A stretch of DNA of 40,909 nucleotides. Source: Opitutia bacterium. Its GTDB lineage: Bacteria > Verrucomicrobiota > Verrucomicrobiia > Opitutales > Seribacteraceae. Every line of letters begins with the position of its first letter. The first letter of the stretch is position 1. The stretch covers positions 5,045-45,953 of the forward strand of contig PBLJ01000039.1 in the NCBI GenBank assembly GCA_002721705.1. Reading direction: 5' to 3'. The notes under the pieces were generated by a model, which was not told where the DNA came from, made no database searches, and was given only the letters and a program-made list of their open reading frames with translations. This document shows, piece after piece, positions 7,296 to 16,997 of the stretch. Position numbers and translations under genes: made by a program.

Positions 7296-8954
7296 TCACA
7301 ACGGTTGGCTATCCGTTGCAAAAACAACCAAAAGGATCAGAGGCAACGGCGGCAACAAGCAAATCCAAGCTGAACCCATGGTCATTTTGCGAGCTAAGCC
7401 CAGAACAAGGGCTAGAGTTACTACCAGAGTAAGGTAAGCAAGAAAAGGAACGCATAGATCTAACTTGAAAAATAAACCGGGTATCTTGAGAAACAATTCT
7501 ACCAGACTGTCCATGATCCAAATTAGAATCCATTGCGCATGGTTGAAGATGGGACAAATAAAACTGCAGGAAATCAACCCGGCCAGCATTGAAGCGAACC
7601 CTGATACAATTGCAACGCATGCAATCAAGACAAGAAAGACGTTGAGCAATATAGCTCCAGGCGTGAACACTCCAAAGTGAATCAATACCAAAGGAGCGCT
7701 AGCTACAGTAGCTGCAAAACTCACCCCAAACGAACCGGCAAACCATTTCCAGCAAGCAATTACAAATCGTTGTCGCCACGAATGCTCCCCGGCAGGCAAA
7801 TAATGCCACGGCTCCCACATAGCCTGAAGCCGAGCGGCTAAAGGAATCCCATACAAGATAATCGCAAGGACCACGGAATACGACAGTTGGAAACCCGGAT
7901 TCCATAATTGTTGAGGTTGCAGCAACAGCGTAAGGCATGCAGCCGCGGCGATAGCTGGGAGTGAAAACCCGGGGCGCCCGAGCAACCTGGCTGCCCACCA
8001 AAAAGCAACCATCATGAAAGCTCTGGTCGCAGATGGAGTTCCACCCGTTACTTCCACGTACAGAAAGAGGATGCCCAAGCAAAGCAAAGCCTCCAGCCAT
8101 TTGGGTCCGGGCAGACCGCGCAAAAGGAATGCCGTGGCAGCAGCGACAACACCTACGTGTAGACCACTAATCGCAAATAGATGCATTACCCCAGCGGCAA
8201 CGTACCTTTGCTTTTCCTTTTGTTCGAGAACCGTTTTATTACCCAACAACATGGCAACGCCGACGTCAGCCGCTTGATTCTTTGCCTCGCTGCCAAGTCG
8301 AAGAAAGGATTCCAGTTTGGCATTCCAAGTCCGACAAAATGACGCATATCCATCCTTGCCCTTGGTCGCCTCAAAAATAGTTCCGCGGCAAAACTCATAG
8401 GCCACTCCTTCTTGAACCAGAAAGCGATTGAAGCCCGAGTCATTGGACTCATCCAAAACCGTTAGCAGGCCAGCCGCCTTGAGCAAACCACCGTTTTCAA
8501 TGCGCTCATTTTCACTCGGTGCTCGAAGTGAAAAATATGCTCTTTTTCCAAGTAAGTCTTGGCGTACTGCAGGGGCTTTCTTGATTTCGGCTATGCCTCC
8601 TATCCTGCCATAAGGATCGTCGCGCCGTTCGAACAACCGAATGACTTCAAGACTTAGTTCAAGTTCACGCACGGGCATGGATAGCCACGGTTCCTCCGCT
8701 TTGCGGGAATTTTCCAATGCTTGAAAATACAAGATACCCAAGCAAAGAACGCTGCTCAGAAAAACAGGTGCCCAAAGGCGTAAAGCCGGAAACACAAATG
8801 AAAACACACTGCCGGAAAAAGAAATCGACAAGAGAACGACAGGGTTGATTGGAGGATATCGCTCCGCTATCCAATACCCAATCATCCAGGGAATAAGAGC
8901 CCATAATATTGGTGCCCGCAAAGTCGTGTTGCTTGAATACGCAGATGGTTGCAT
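7296..8954 (-). CDS. ComEC/Rec2-like DNA-uptake channel, no metallo-beta-lactamase domain
   Basis: The protein is a polytopic inner-membrane protein of the ComEC/Rec2 family, the channel for single-stranded DNA during transformation. An N-terminal membrane segment is followed by an OB-like periplasmic region (SLEVIRLFERRDD onward). The competence domain with FAISGLHVG and multiple helices comes next. It ends right after the last membrane helices (FATDSQPL), so the C-terminal metallo-beta-lactamase-like nuclease domain of full-length ComEC is absent. I chose ATG 8954, because family members start just before a segment like RAPILWALIPWM. A longer reading from 9053 (585 residues) would overlap the rarA start codon. 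Neither start has a good ribosome binding site. The role in natural competence is inferred from the family only. Confidence 0.85.
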   Translation of the reverse strand: MQPSAYSSNTTLRAPILWALIPWMIGYWIAERYPPINPVVLLSISFSGSVFSFVFPALRLWAPVFLSSVLCLGILYFQALENSRKAEEPWLSMPVRELELSLEVIRLFERRDDPYGRIGGIAEIKKAPAVRQDLLGKRAYFSLRAPSENERIENGGLLKAAGLLTVLDESNDSGFNRFLVQEGVAYEFCRGTIFEATKGKDGYASFCRTWNAKLESFLRLGSEAKNQAADVGVAMLLGNKTVLEQKEKQRYVAAGVMHLFAISGLHVGVVAAATAFLLRGLPGPKWLEALLCLGILFLYVEVTGGTPSATRAFMMVAFWWAARLLGRPGFSLPAIAAAACLTLLLQPQQLWNPGFQLSYSVVLAIILYGIPLAARLQAMWEPWHYLPAGEHSWRQRFVIACWKWFAGSFGVSFAATVASAPLVLIHFGVFTPGAILLNVFLVLIACVAIVSGFASMLAGLISCSFICPIFNHAQWILIWIMDSLVELFLKIPGLFFKLDLCVPFLAYLTLVVTLALVLGLARKMTMGSAWICLLPPLPLILLVVFATDSQPL

Positions 8955-9051
8955 AAAAAGTAAACGGACGAACTTGGTGATTTTGAACTCTACGTCAATC
9001 CATGCGCCCAAAGCTTGCCACAAACGGAAATAAGCGATTGGAAGGTTTCTC

Positions 9052-10410
9052 ATGAAAACCCCGCCGGACGAGCCATTGTTTGAAGAACCTCTTCAGGAAA
9101 AAACGATTGCTTTGGATCAACGTCCGCTGGCTGAAAGAATGCGTCCCCGATCCTTGCAAGAGGTTTTTGGCCAAGAGCATTTATTGGGGCAAGGCTGCTT
9201 GTTGCCAAAATTGGTTTGCGAAAACAGGATCGGGAACTTGATTTTCGCGGGGCCGCCCGGCTCGGGGAAAACGACCTTGGCTCACGTGATTGCAAAAGAA
9301 AGCGGGTGCAGGTTGCTTGCAATCAACGCCGTGACGTCAAACGTGGCCGAATTACGAGAAGCCTTGAAATTGGCTCGTTACCATACGAGCTCAAAATGCT
9401 TCTTGTTCGTGGATGAAATTCACCGTTTCAACAAGTCGCAACAGGATTTGTTATTGCCCGACGTGGAATCGGGGGCAGCTCGACTGATTGGCGCAACCAC
9501 CCACAATCCTCGTTATTACGTAATTGATCCTCTTCTAAGCAGAAGTCATCTATTCACGCTCGAGCCTCTGCCCGAAGAAATCATCTTGTCCGCCCTCAAA
9601 TTGGCTTTGCGGGATAAGGAGAGAGGGTTGGGCAGTTACAAATGCAAAGCTTCGGCTCATGCATTGGAAGCGATTGCCGCTATGGCTTCCGGAGATTTAC
9701 GCAGAGGGTACAATTGTTTGGAAACAATCGTGGCAGGCACGGCGATTGGAGGGGAAATTTCGGGAGAGGCAGTCCATGCGTTCGCTCGCGAACGAGCCAT
9801 CCGCTACGATCGAAATGAAGACGAACATTACGACACGGCGTCGGCGTATATAAAAAGCATGCGTGGAGGTGATCCGGATGCTGCCGTTTATTGGTTAGCT
9901 AAAATGTTGGCGGGAGGTGAGGATCCTCGTTTCATCGCAAGGCGTTTGGTGATTTTCGCCTCCGAAGACGTCGGTTTGGCCGACTCCAGGGCTTTACTGG
10001 TCGCCAATGCAGCCTTCGATTGCACGGAAAGAGTGGGGTTGCCTGAATGCGAACTCAACTTGGCTCACGCTACCTTGTTTCTTGCCACTTGTCCCAAAAG
10101 CAACAGCTCCACGCTGGCTCTGGGCAAAGCCAAGAAAGCATTGAAGGAAAAACCTGCTCAGCGAGTTCCTTCCGCCATTCGTGACCGCCACGGACGCAAC
10201 AAGAAGTACCAGGATGACAGTGATGAATCCTATCTATACAGTCATAATTTCCCCGAGAACGTTTCGGGCCAATCCTACCTGGAGGACTCCTTGTCTATTT
10301 ATAAACCCAAGGTCTCCGGCGCGGAAAAAGCGATCGCCGAACGCTTGTCTAGGTGGCAAGCGTTGAAAGCCAAAGTTCAAGCCGATGGTGGAATGAAAAA
10401 GCCCGATTGA
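9052..10410 (+). CDS. rarA: Replication-associated recombination protein A (RarA/MgsA)
   Basis: RarA is a AAA+ ATPase, related to clamp loaders and RuvB, that acts at stalled replication forks. Walker A GPPGSGKT is at 67-74 and Walker B with DEIHRF at about 121-126. A sensor segment (IGATTHNPRY) follows. The C-terminal tetramerisation (MgsA) region with HYDTASAYIKSMRG and FASEDVGLAD is complete. The 452-residue length is normal. A GGAAGG ribosome binding site at about 9041-9046 supports the ATG at 9052. The gene is divergent from comEC. A short alternating lysine-rich C-terminus ends the protein. Confidence 0.96.
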   Translation: MKTPPDEPLFEEPLQEKTIALDQRPLAERMRPRSLQEVFGQEHLLGQGCLLPKLVCENRIGNLIFAGPPGSGKTTLAHVIAKESGCRLLAINAVTSNVAELREALKLARYHTSSKCFLFVDEIHRFNKSQQDLLLPDVESGAARLIGATTHNPRYYVIDPLLSRSHLFTLEPLPEEIILSALKLALRDKERGLGSYKCKASAHALEAIAAMASGDLRRGYNCLETIVAGTAIGGEISGEAVHAFARERAIRYDRNEDEHYDTASAYIKSMRGGDPDAAVYWLAKMLAGGEDPRFIARRLVIFASEDVGLADSRALLVANAAFDCTERVGLPECELNLAHATLFLATCPKSNSSTLALGKAKKALKEKPAQRVPSAIRDRHGRNKKYQDDSDESYLYSHNFPENVSGQSYLEDSLSIYKPKVSGAEKAIAERLSRWQALKAKVQADGGMKKPD

Positions 10411-10473
10411 CGCATCACCTCTCGAAATTTCAAATAGAAGTTTGTTTTGTACTAGACTGGAAAAAGGGTTTTA

Positions 10474-11472
10474 TTGAATAACCAGCTAAAGAACCCCCAA
10501 GCCGAAATGTTATACGATCGACCATACATGAGACCAACCGCTTTCCGCGGAGACTTCAGTTTCTTGAAGGCGATTTTGGTGACATTGGTGGCTGCTTTCG
10601 TTATTCAAAGCTTGGTGGTAGGGTTCCTTGGAAGGGATATTTTTCGAGTAATAACGAAAGGCGGGCTAGACAATATTGAACTGATACCGGAAGTTCTGCG
10701 CGGTAACTTTTCCCTTACAATGGACGCCTTGAAGGAGGGTAAGGTTTGGACCTTGGCGACTTACGCTTTTCTACACGCGGACGTCATGCACCTACTGTTC
10801 AACATGCTTGCCATATTTTTCATTGGCCGCGCCTTGGAACCAACCATAGGTTCCCGCAAGTTATGCATTCTTTATTTTGCGAGCACGGTGGCGGGAGGAA
10901 TCTTTTGGTTGATAGTGAATCAAGGAGACTCGATAAAAGGCATCTCGTATGCGCCTCACTTGCTCGGAGCGTCTGCAGCGGCAATGGGCATACTCGCCTA
11001 CTTCTGCGCCCAACGCCCAAATGAAAACATCACTCTGTTGCTGTTCTTTGTGTTGCCATGTAATTTAAAGCCTAAATGGGTTTTGTGGGGAATACTTGGC
11101 ATCTCGACGTATGGGTTGTTTTTCAGTGAAATTTACGGGGGGCGCACGGGAGGCTCCGACGGCATTGCCCATTCCGCTCATTTAGGGGGCATAATTACTG
11201 GATTATTGTACTACAAAATGTCGGTTTCCGCGGCATTTTCTCATTCGAGCATACCTAGTATTCGTGTTAAACGTCCCGCTTGGATGAAAGTATCTTCTTC
11301 GGGGAAAAAGACTACGGCGTCCTCCAATTATACGGTTAATTTCTCGAGCCGGGAATCCATTCAAGAGGAAGTGGATCGCATCCTTGATAAAATCAATGAC
11401 GAAGGCTTTGGCGCACTTACTGAAGAGGAGAAAAAGACCTTGGATCGAGCGAAGCACATCCTCAACAAATAA
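10474..11472 (+). CDS. Rhomboid family intramembrane serine protease
   Basis: This 332-residue protein has the six-helix rhomboid core. The HADVMHLLFNM segment and the catalytic dyad Ser167 (in GASAAAMG) and His236 (in SAHLGG) are present, so it is probably an active protease cleaving membrane substrates. The serine motif is GASA rather than the common GxSG. After the membrane core there is a basic linker and a short helical C-terminus with RILDKINDEGFGALTEEEK, a module often found behind bacterial rhomboids. The TTG at 10474 follows an AAGGG sequence. An alternative ATG lies at 10507. The gene is followed by prc on the same strand. Confidence 0.88.
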   Translation: MNNQLKNPQAEMLYDRPYMRPTAFRGDFSFLKAILVTLVAAFVIQSLVVGFLGRDIFRVITKGGLDNIELIPEVLRGNFSLTMDALKEGKVWTLATYAFLHADVMHLLFNMLAIFFIGRALEPTIGSRKLCILYFASTVAGGIFWLIVNQGDSIKGISYAPHLLGASAAAMGILAYFCAQRPNENITLLLFFVLPCNLKPKWVLWGILGISTYGLFFSEIYGGRTGGSDGIAHSAHLGGIITGLLYYKMSVSAAFSHSSIPSIRVKRPAWMKVSSSGKKTTASSNYTVNFSSRESIQEEVDRILDKINDEGFGALTEEEKKTLDRAKHILNK

Positions 11473-11562
11473 GTAATCTTCCGCGAAAACAAAGTTGCAT
11501 TGGCAAATGAAGCAGAAGAAAATATCCCTTAAGATAACCCACCCTTTAAAAAATTCCTTCTG

Positions 11563-13860
11563 ATGTACGATCGATTCCCGTTCCTCTCCTCTCTTCTTAT
11601 ATCCGCGCTATTGATCGTTCCTATTCAAGCGCAGGACGAGAAAAAAGAAGGTCTCCCTTTACCCAAAGCTGCAGAAAAGAACGAGGAACGCATCAACGCA
11701 AAGGATTTGCCCCTGCTCGAAGCCACCGAGCTTATGAGCATAGAAGCGAAGTGGCTGGGTCAAGTGCTCCAACGAGCCCACTACAGCAAGGTTTCCTTGA
11801 AGAAATTGGACCGAAGAGGTTTCTTGGAGACGTATTTAGGTCGTTTGGACAGTCAACGGATGTATTTTCTTGAAAAAGATTTTAATCGTTTCATAGAAAA
11901 ATTCACCCCAACCATCGTTACCTACGTTGAAGAAGGAAACCTCCATCCGGCCTTCGAGATCTATTCCGCTTATCGAACCAATTCCTTGGCTCGCATGGAT
12001 TGGGTACTGGATAGGCTCAAGGAAGATTTCAGTTTTGATGGCAAGGAGTCATTCGCTCCGGACAGAGAAGAAGCCGCTTGGCCAAAAACCAAGCAAGAAA
12101 CGGATAAATTATGGGTATTAAGGCTTAAGTACGAACTTTTGGGAGAAATATTGCCTCTCATCAGCGCCGATCAAGAAACGGAAAATGGAGAAAAAGCCAG
12201 TTTAACGACTCCTGAGAAACTCAAGGAGCACTTGGAGGAGGCTCGTACAAGGTTGGTTCGGCGTTACGAACGCTGGCGTAAGAACATCGTCAATTTCGAA
12301 GCCGCGGACGTACAAGAGCTTTACTTGACCACGCTCACGCAAATGTTCGATCCGCACTCGACCTTCTTGAACATCGATGCGGTGGAAGAATTCAACGTTT
12401 CCATGAAAAATTCCTTTGTGGGCATTGGAGCGGTACTGAATGACATCGATGGTTACTGCACAATCAATAAGCTGATTGCCGGCGGTCCAGCGGAGGAAAG
12501 CAAACAGCTCGAACCCGGAGACGTCATAATGAAGGTGGCTCAAGGAGACGAAGAATTCGTCGACGTAGTGGACACCAAATTAAAAACGATAGTCAAACTC
12601 ATCAAAGGCCCCAAAGCCACTATCGTGCGCCTCATGATTAAGCCCGTCAAGAACCCTGCCGAACGCAAAATAGTCGCTTTGAAGCGAGATGAGATAAAGT
12701 TGACCGCAAACCTGGCGTCAGCATCCGTGCACGAGGTTCCGGACGGCGAATCCACCACGACTGTCGGTGTAATTGAATTACCTGCCTTTTATGGAGACAC
12801 TCGCAGAGAAAAACCTGCCAAAGCAACCGACGACGTCGCCGAGCTGATTGAGAAACTCAAAAAATTGGGGGTGGATGGTTTGGTGCTTGATCTTCGACGC
12901 AACGGGGGTGGTTTCCTGAGTGAAGCCATCAATCTCACTGGTTTGTTCATTTCAAGAGGCCCGGTCGTCCAAGTACGGGGTACTGATGGACGGATCATCA
13001 AACGCTTCGACTACAACCGGAAAATCGCTTGGGATGGGCCGCTTGTACTACTATGTTCGCGCTACAGCGCATCGGCGTCGGAAATCGTAGCCGGCGCGTT
13101 GCAGCATCATGGGCGAGCCCTGATCGTCGGCGACAAGGAGACGCACGGGAAAGGAACCGTGCAATCAATGATCGAAATGAATTCTCCCTATCTCCGGTCA
13201 TTGAAGGGGAAAAAGCGCTGCGCGGCGAAAATAACCATTCAGAAATATTATTTACCGAGTGGCAAATCCACCCAAAACATTGGTGTAACGGCTGACATAA
13301 AGATGAATTCGATCAACGAGTTTCTTCCCATTGGTGAGTCTGACTTACCCCACGCCTTGGAGTCTGATTCCATTCCCGCCGTGTTATCGCGAATGGGGCC
13401 CGAAGACTTTGTGATCAGAGAAGAAACGACCGCTTTTCTCGATCGGCTAAGCCAAAAGCGCCAAAAGGAATTGCCGGAATTCGATCATTTGGAAAAAAAC
13501 ATTGCATGGTACAAAGGCAAGCGTGAGCAAAAGGAATTCTCGCTGAACCTGAAAGAGCGTGAAGAGCAAAAACACAAAGATGATGAATTTAGCGACAAGA
13601 TGAAAGAAGCGATGAAGAAGTTGGCGGAATCAGCTTATTCATCCACCGAAATCAAGCTCGACGTTGTAACGGAACTGGAGCGCCGCTCGAAAGACGTTCG
13701 GACAGAGGAAGAGGGCGCTGAAGAGGAGGAGGAAAAAGCTCCTACTCAAATAGACATCCGATTGAGAGAAAGCCTGCGGATCATGGCGGATTGGTTGCGT
13801 TATCGAGAGAATGCATCAGGCGCGGTTTCGGAAGAACCGGCCCCGGTGAAGGAGTCTTGA
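11563..13860 (+). CDS. prc: Tail-specific carboxy-terminal protease Prc (S41 family)
   Basis: Prc (Tsp) is a periplasmic serine protease that degrades proteins from their C-terminus and processes envelope proteins. The sequence shows a signal peptide (about 1-23, ending IQAQ). An N-terminal helical domain precedes a PDZ domain (about 285-365, with IGAVL and GGPAEES). The S41 catalytic domain has YSASASE (501-507) and the catalytic lysine in THGKGTVQ (Lys530), giving the Ser-Lys dyad. A long charged C-terminal region completes the typical Prc layout. Its 765 residues exceed the E. coli enzyme (about 680). The excess appears to lie in acidic, Glu-rich stretches near the C-terminus. Confidence 0.94.
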   Translation: MYDRFPFLSSLLISALLIVPIQAQDEKKEGLPLPKAAEKNEERINAKDLPLLEATELMSIEAKWLGQVLQRAHYSKVSLKKLDRRGFLETYLGRLDSQRMYFLEKDFNRFIEKFTPTIVTYVEEGNLHPAFEIYSAYRTNSLARMDWVLDRLKEDFSFDGKESFAPDREEAAWPKTKQETDKLWVLRLKYELLGEILPLISADQETENGEKASLTTPEKLKEHLEEARTRLVRRYERWRKNIVNFEAADVQELYLTTLTQMFDPHSTFLNIDAVEEFNVSMKNSFVGIGAVLNDIDGYCTINKLIAGGPAEESKQLEPGDVIMKVAQGDEEFVDVVDTKLKTIVKLIKGPKATIVRLMIKPVKNPAERKIVALKRDEIKLTANLASASVHEVPDGESTTTVGVIELPAFYGDTRREKPAKATDDVAELIEKLKKLGVDGLVLDLRRNGGGFLSEAINLTGLFISRGPVVQVRGTDGRIIKRFDYNRKIAWDGPLVLLCSRYSASASEIVAGALQHHGRALIVGDKETHGKGTVQSMIEMNSPYLRSLKGKKRCAAKITIQKYYLPSGKSTQNIGVTADIKMNSINEFLPIGESDLPHALESDSIPAVLSRMGPEDFVIREETTAFLDRLSQKRQKELPEFDHLEKNIAWYKGKREQKEFSLNLKEREEQKHKDDEFSDKMKEAMKKLAESAYSSTEIKLDVVTELERRSKDVRTEEEGAEEEEEKAPTQIDIRLRESLRIMADWLRYRENASGAVSEEPAPVKES

Positions 13861-13870
13861 GGTAACCCAA

Positions 13871-14734
13871 TCAATCGGGGGCCCAAGCAAAGAAAAACCT
13901 TGGAAGCCCACGAAGGTCCGAAAACCCACGGCATCGAGCAAAGCCTTGGCTGTTTGCGAGTTCGCTTAAAGCCTTGTGATGGCCTTCGCCCGTTTCGAGC
14001 GCCAACGTTCCTCGAGGGCGAATCCTCGAGGTAGCAGCGACTAAAATTTGTTTTAAATCGCCAGAGCTGTCCGAAGGACTGTCGGCAACCAAAGCTTGTC
14101 TTGGCTCGAAATCTCGAATCTCGGGTTCGCAAGCAAACCATTCCGTTTCATCCAAGTAAGGTGGATTGGAAACGATCAAGTCAAAAGTTCCCTCCAAGTC
14201 AGCGAACCAATCTCCTTGAAGAAGTTGAATCCTATTGGTCAATCCGTTGCGTTCCATGTTTTCTTGGGCCAAGGACAAAGCGGATTCGCAACGATCCACT
14301 GCGAGCACTTCGGCCTTGGGAAAAGATTGCGCAAGTGAAAGGGCCAAAGCTCCGCTACCAGTTCCAAGGTCAATAATCCTGGATGGTGGCTCCTTTATGC
14401 TCTCAGTAATTATCTCAAGGAATTGTTCAGTTTCGGGTCTCGGAATCAAGGCTCTGGAGTCAACCTTTAGATCAAGGTTCGCAAAAGTGACGCTGCCCAG
14501 GACGTATTGCAGGGGTTCACGAGATATACGTCGATCAAGCATAGTCGAAATGGCTTTGCTTTCAGATGAGCTGATTTCTCGATCAGACAAAAAACCCAAC
14601 CGCAAGCGGCTCACCTGCAAGACGTGAGCCATGATCCATTCGGCATCCAAAGTGGGGTCTTGAAGAGTGGATTCGGAAAGACGGCGACTGGAAGTGGCCA
14701 GCATGTCTTTCACCGTTTGAGAATCGGAACTCAA
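13871..14734 (-). CDS. prmC: Release factor glutamine N5-methyltransferase PrmC
   Basis: PrmC (HemK) methylates the glutamine of the GGQ motif in class 1 release factors. The protein has the N-terminal helical bundle and the SAM-binding loop DLGTGSGALALSLA. The hallmark NPPYLDETEW carries the Asn-Pro-Pro-Tyr that binds the substrate glutamine. At 287 residues the length is normal. It lies ten bases downstream of prfA, its substrate, on the same strand, an arrangement found in many bacteria. It converges on prc with only ten bases between the stops, and no terminator hairpin is visible there. Confidence 0.96.
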   Translation of the reverse strand: MSSDSQTVKDMLATSSRRLSESTLQDPTLDAEWIMAHVLQVSRLRLGFLSDREISSSESKAISTMLDRRISREPLQYVLGSVTFANLDLKVDSRALIPRPETEQFLEIITESIKEPPSRIIDLGTGSGALALSLAQSFPKAEVLAVDRCESALSLAQENMERNGLTNRIQLLQGDWFADLEGTFDLIVSNPPYLDETEWFACEPEIRDFEPRQALVADSPSDSSGDLKQILVAATSRIRPRGTLALETGEGHHKALSELANSQGFARCRGFSDLRGLPRFFFAWAPD

Positions 14735-14744
14735 GGCTGCCTGT

Positions 14745-15830
14745 TTATTCAGTCGAAGATTTCAGCAACTCGTCCACTCGAAGTTGATAGTCGGCTGTTT
14801 CCAGAGCATCGAGGACTTCGGAGAGCTTGCCGTCCAAAATATCGGGGAGACTGTGATAGGTCATTCCGATACGATGATCAGTTACCCGGCCTTGAGGGAA
14901 ATTATAAGTACGAATGCGTTCGCTTCGATCACCGGTGCCAATTTGGCTGCGACGATTCTCGGCGTACTTGAGGCGTTCTTCTTCCTGTTTTTGCCGCAAT
15001 AAGCGTGAACGGAGAACAGTCATCGCCTTGTTCTTGTTCTTTAACTGGGAACGCTCGTCCGCGCAATAGACCGTAATACCGGAAGGGGCATGGGTTATTT
15101 GAACTGCTGAATCAGTAGTGTTCACGCCCTGTCCTCCCGGGCCGCTTGCCTTGCAAACGGTAATTTCCAGATCGTTGGGATCAATTTCCACGTCCACCTC
15201 CTCGGCTTCAGGTAGAACCGCCACGGTTGCCGTGGAAGTATGAATGCGTCCATTGGCTTCAGTAACCGGAACTCTTTGCACGCGATGCACTCCGCTTTCG
15301 AACTTGAGACGTTTGTAGACGTCTTCTCCAGTTACCCCAAAAATAATTTCCTTGTAACCACCGCCTTCCGAGGCGCTGATGCCAAGAGGTTCCACTTTCC
15401 AACCACGTTCCTCGGCATGCCTCGAGTACATCCGAAACAAATCTCCTGCGAAAAGAGAGGCTTCATCCCCTCCCGCTCCGGCGCGAATTTCCACAACAGT
15501 GTTTCGGCTGTCGGATTCATCCGGCGGCAACATGGCAAGGAGCAGTTTCTCTTGCAAGGAAGCCAATTCCCCTTCTAGGGATGCATGTTCTTCTTGGGCA
15601 ATTGAGCGAATTTCCTCATCTTCGTCTTCCATCATTTCCTTATTGTCGACAAGGACTTGCTCGGCATCGGAACAATCTTTGTGCAAAGCAAGTAAATCGG
15701 ACAATCGAAGATGTTCACGCGATAATTGGGCAGCTCGACGTTGATCCTGAAAAAAATCAGGATGGGCGAGTTCATCCTCCAATGCAGCTTGTCGCTCGCG
15801 AAATGGTTCAATATTCGGAATGCCCTCCAT
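14745..15830 (-). CDS. prfA: Peptide chain release factor 1
   Basis: RF1 ends translation at UAA and UAG codons. The GGQ motif that triggers peptidyl-tRNA hydrolysis is present in [15 protein letters not shown]. The codon-recognition tripeptide is of the PxT type (PVT in [13 protein letters not shown]), which distinguishes RF1 from RF2 (SPF). I place the start at ATG 15830, giving 361 residues, the normal RF1 length. The open frame continues upstream to 15914, but the extra 28 residues do not resemble the family. No strong ribosome binding site is visible. The gene is followed by prmC and is divergent from the HAD gene. Confidence 0.96.
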   Translation of the reverse strand: MEGIPNIEPFRERQAALEDELAHPDFFQDQRRAAQLSREHLRLSDLLALHKDCSDAEQVLVDNKEMMEDEDEEIRSIAQEEHASLEGELASLQEKLLLAMLPPDESDSRNTVVEIRAGAGGDEASLFAGDLFRMYSRHAEERGWKVEPLGISASEGGGYKEIIFGVTGEDVYKRLKFESGVHRVQRVPVTEANGRIHTSTATVAVLPEAEEVDVEIDPNDLEITVCKASGPGGQGVNTTDSAVQITHAPSGITVYCADERSQLKNKNKAMTVLRSRLLRQKQEEERLKYAENRRSQIGTGDRSERIRTYNFPQGRVTDHRIGMTYHSLPDILDGKLSEVLDALETADYQLRVDELLKSSTE

Positions 15831-15937
15831 GATTCCGTCGGAATATAAAATATCGTTGCTCCGAAAGAGCCTAAGCGCAATCATGAAAACCTTAAAATGA
15901 GACTTTACGACCAAGCTGCCCCTTTAGCTTTGTCCTT

Positions 15938-16981
15938 ATGGGAAAGCCCGTGAACACAGAAGATAGTCACATACATGGTCAAAATATCGTGGCCTGCGTT
16001 TGGGATTTCGACAAGACCTTGATTCCCGGTTACATGCAAACACCTTTGTTTGAGCATTACGGGATTGATGAAAAGCATTTTTGGGAAGAAGTGGATCAAT
16101 TACCCGACTTCTATGCAAAGAGAGGCTGCCGCGTATCCTCCGACACGATCTACCTTAATCATTTCCTAAGTTACGTTAAGAACGGGCCCATGCGTGGCTT
16201 GACCAACGAAAAATTGAGCGACTTAGGCGATGAGCTTGAGTTTTATCCGGGATTGCCCGACTTCTTTAAGGAATTAAAGGAAGAAGCAAGGGCGCCTGAA
16301 TTTCGGCAATACGACTTCCAGCTCGAACATTACATAATAAGTACAGGTCTCACGCACATGATTCGAGGGAGCAAAATTGCTCCTTTCGTGGAAGACATTT
16401 TTGCCTGCGAATTCATCGAGACCCCTCTCCCACCGAATTACAATCGCCAATCCGAATTGTCACTCCCTCTCGATTTGGAAGTTTCACAAATTGGGATGGT
16501 CGTGGACAACACGATCAAGACACGCTTCATCTTCGAAATCAACAAAGGGTGCAACAAGAACCCGGCCATTGAGGTGAATTCCTGGATGCGACACGAAGAT
16601 CGCCGTATTCCGATCGATCAAATGATTTACGTAGCGGATGGCCCAAGCGACGTGCCCGTTTTTTCCGTGGTAAGAATGCATGGAGGAAAAACCTATGCCG
16701 TTCACAAAGCCGGCAACCAAGGAGAATTTGCCCAAACCTGCGCCCTAGTCGAGTCGGGTCGAGTCCACAACAATGGATCCGCCGACTATCGATCGGGCAG
16801 CGAAACTTCGAGTTGGCTAAAGATGAACGTGCGTGAAATTTGTCGCAACATGGCCCAGAAACGACAAAACGCCTTGATTTCGCGGACGAAAAAGCCTCCC
16901 AGGCATCATCCTGAATCGGAAAACCCATCGCCCCGCCGCGATAAGCTGCAGCAGGAAAGCTTGTTCGACGATCCGATCTGA
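15938..16981 (+). CDS. HAD-superfamily phosphatase-like protein
   Basis: The protein is a soluble haloacid dehalogenase fold hydrolase. Motif I is VWDFDKT, with nucleophile Asp23 and acid Asp25. A helical cap follows (about 45-110), then motif II in YIISTGL. Motif IV is in IYVADGPSDVPVF, with the paired acidic residues that bind magnesium. At 347 residues it is larger than simple HAD phosphatases because of an extended cap and a basic, probably disordered C-terminal tail (about 310-347). Substrate cannot be told from sequence. The gene lies 16 bases before the helicase-nuclease gene on the same strand, suggesting an operon. Confidence 0.82.
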   Translation: MGKPVNTEDSHIHGQNIVACVWDFDKTLIPGYMQTPLFEHYGIDEKHFWEEVDQLPDFYAKRGCRVSSDTIYLNHFLSYVKNGPMRGLTNEKLSDLGDELEFYPGLPDFFKELKEEARAPEFRQYDFQLEHYIISTGLTHMIRGSKIAPFVEDIFACEFIETPLPPNYNRQSELSLPLDLEVSQIGMVVDNTIKTRFIFEINKGCNKNPAIEVNSWMRHEDRRIPIDQMIYVADGPSDVPVFSVVRMHGGKTYAVHKAGNQGEFAQTCALVESGRVHNNGSADYRSGSETSSWLKMNVREICRNMAQKRQNALISRTKKPPRHHPESENPSPRRDKLQQESLFDDPI

Positions 16982-16997
16982 AGACCTGCGACTATCC

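Noticed and set aside
15831-15914. Longer N-terminus of RF1 from 15914
   Set aside because: The added 28 residues are unlike RF1, and ATG 15830 gives the normal length.
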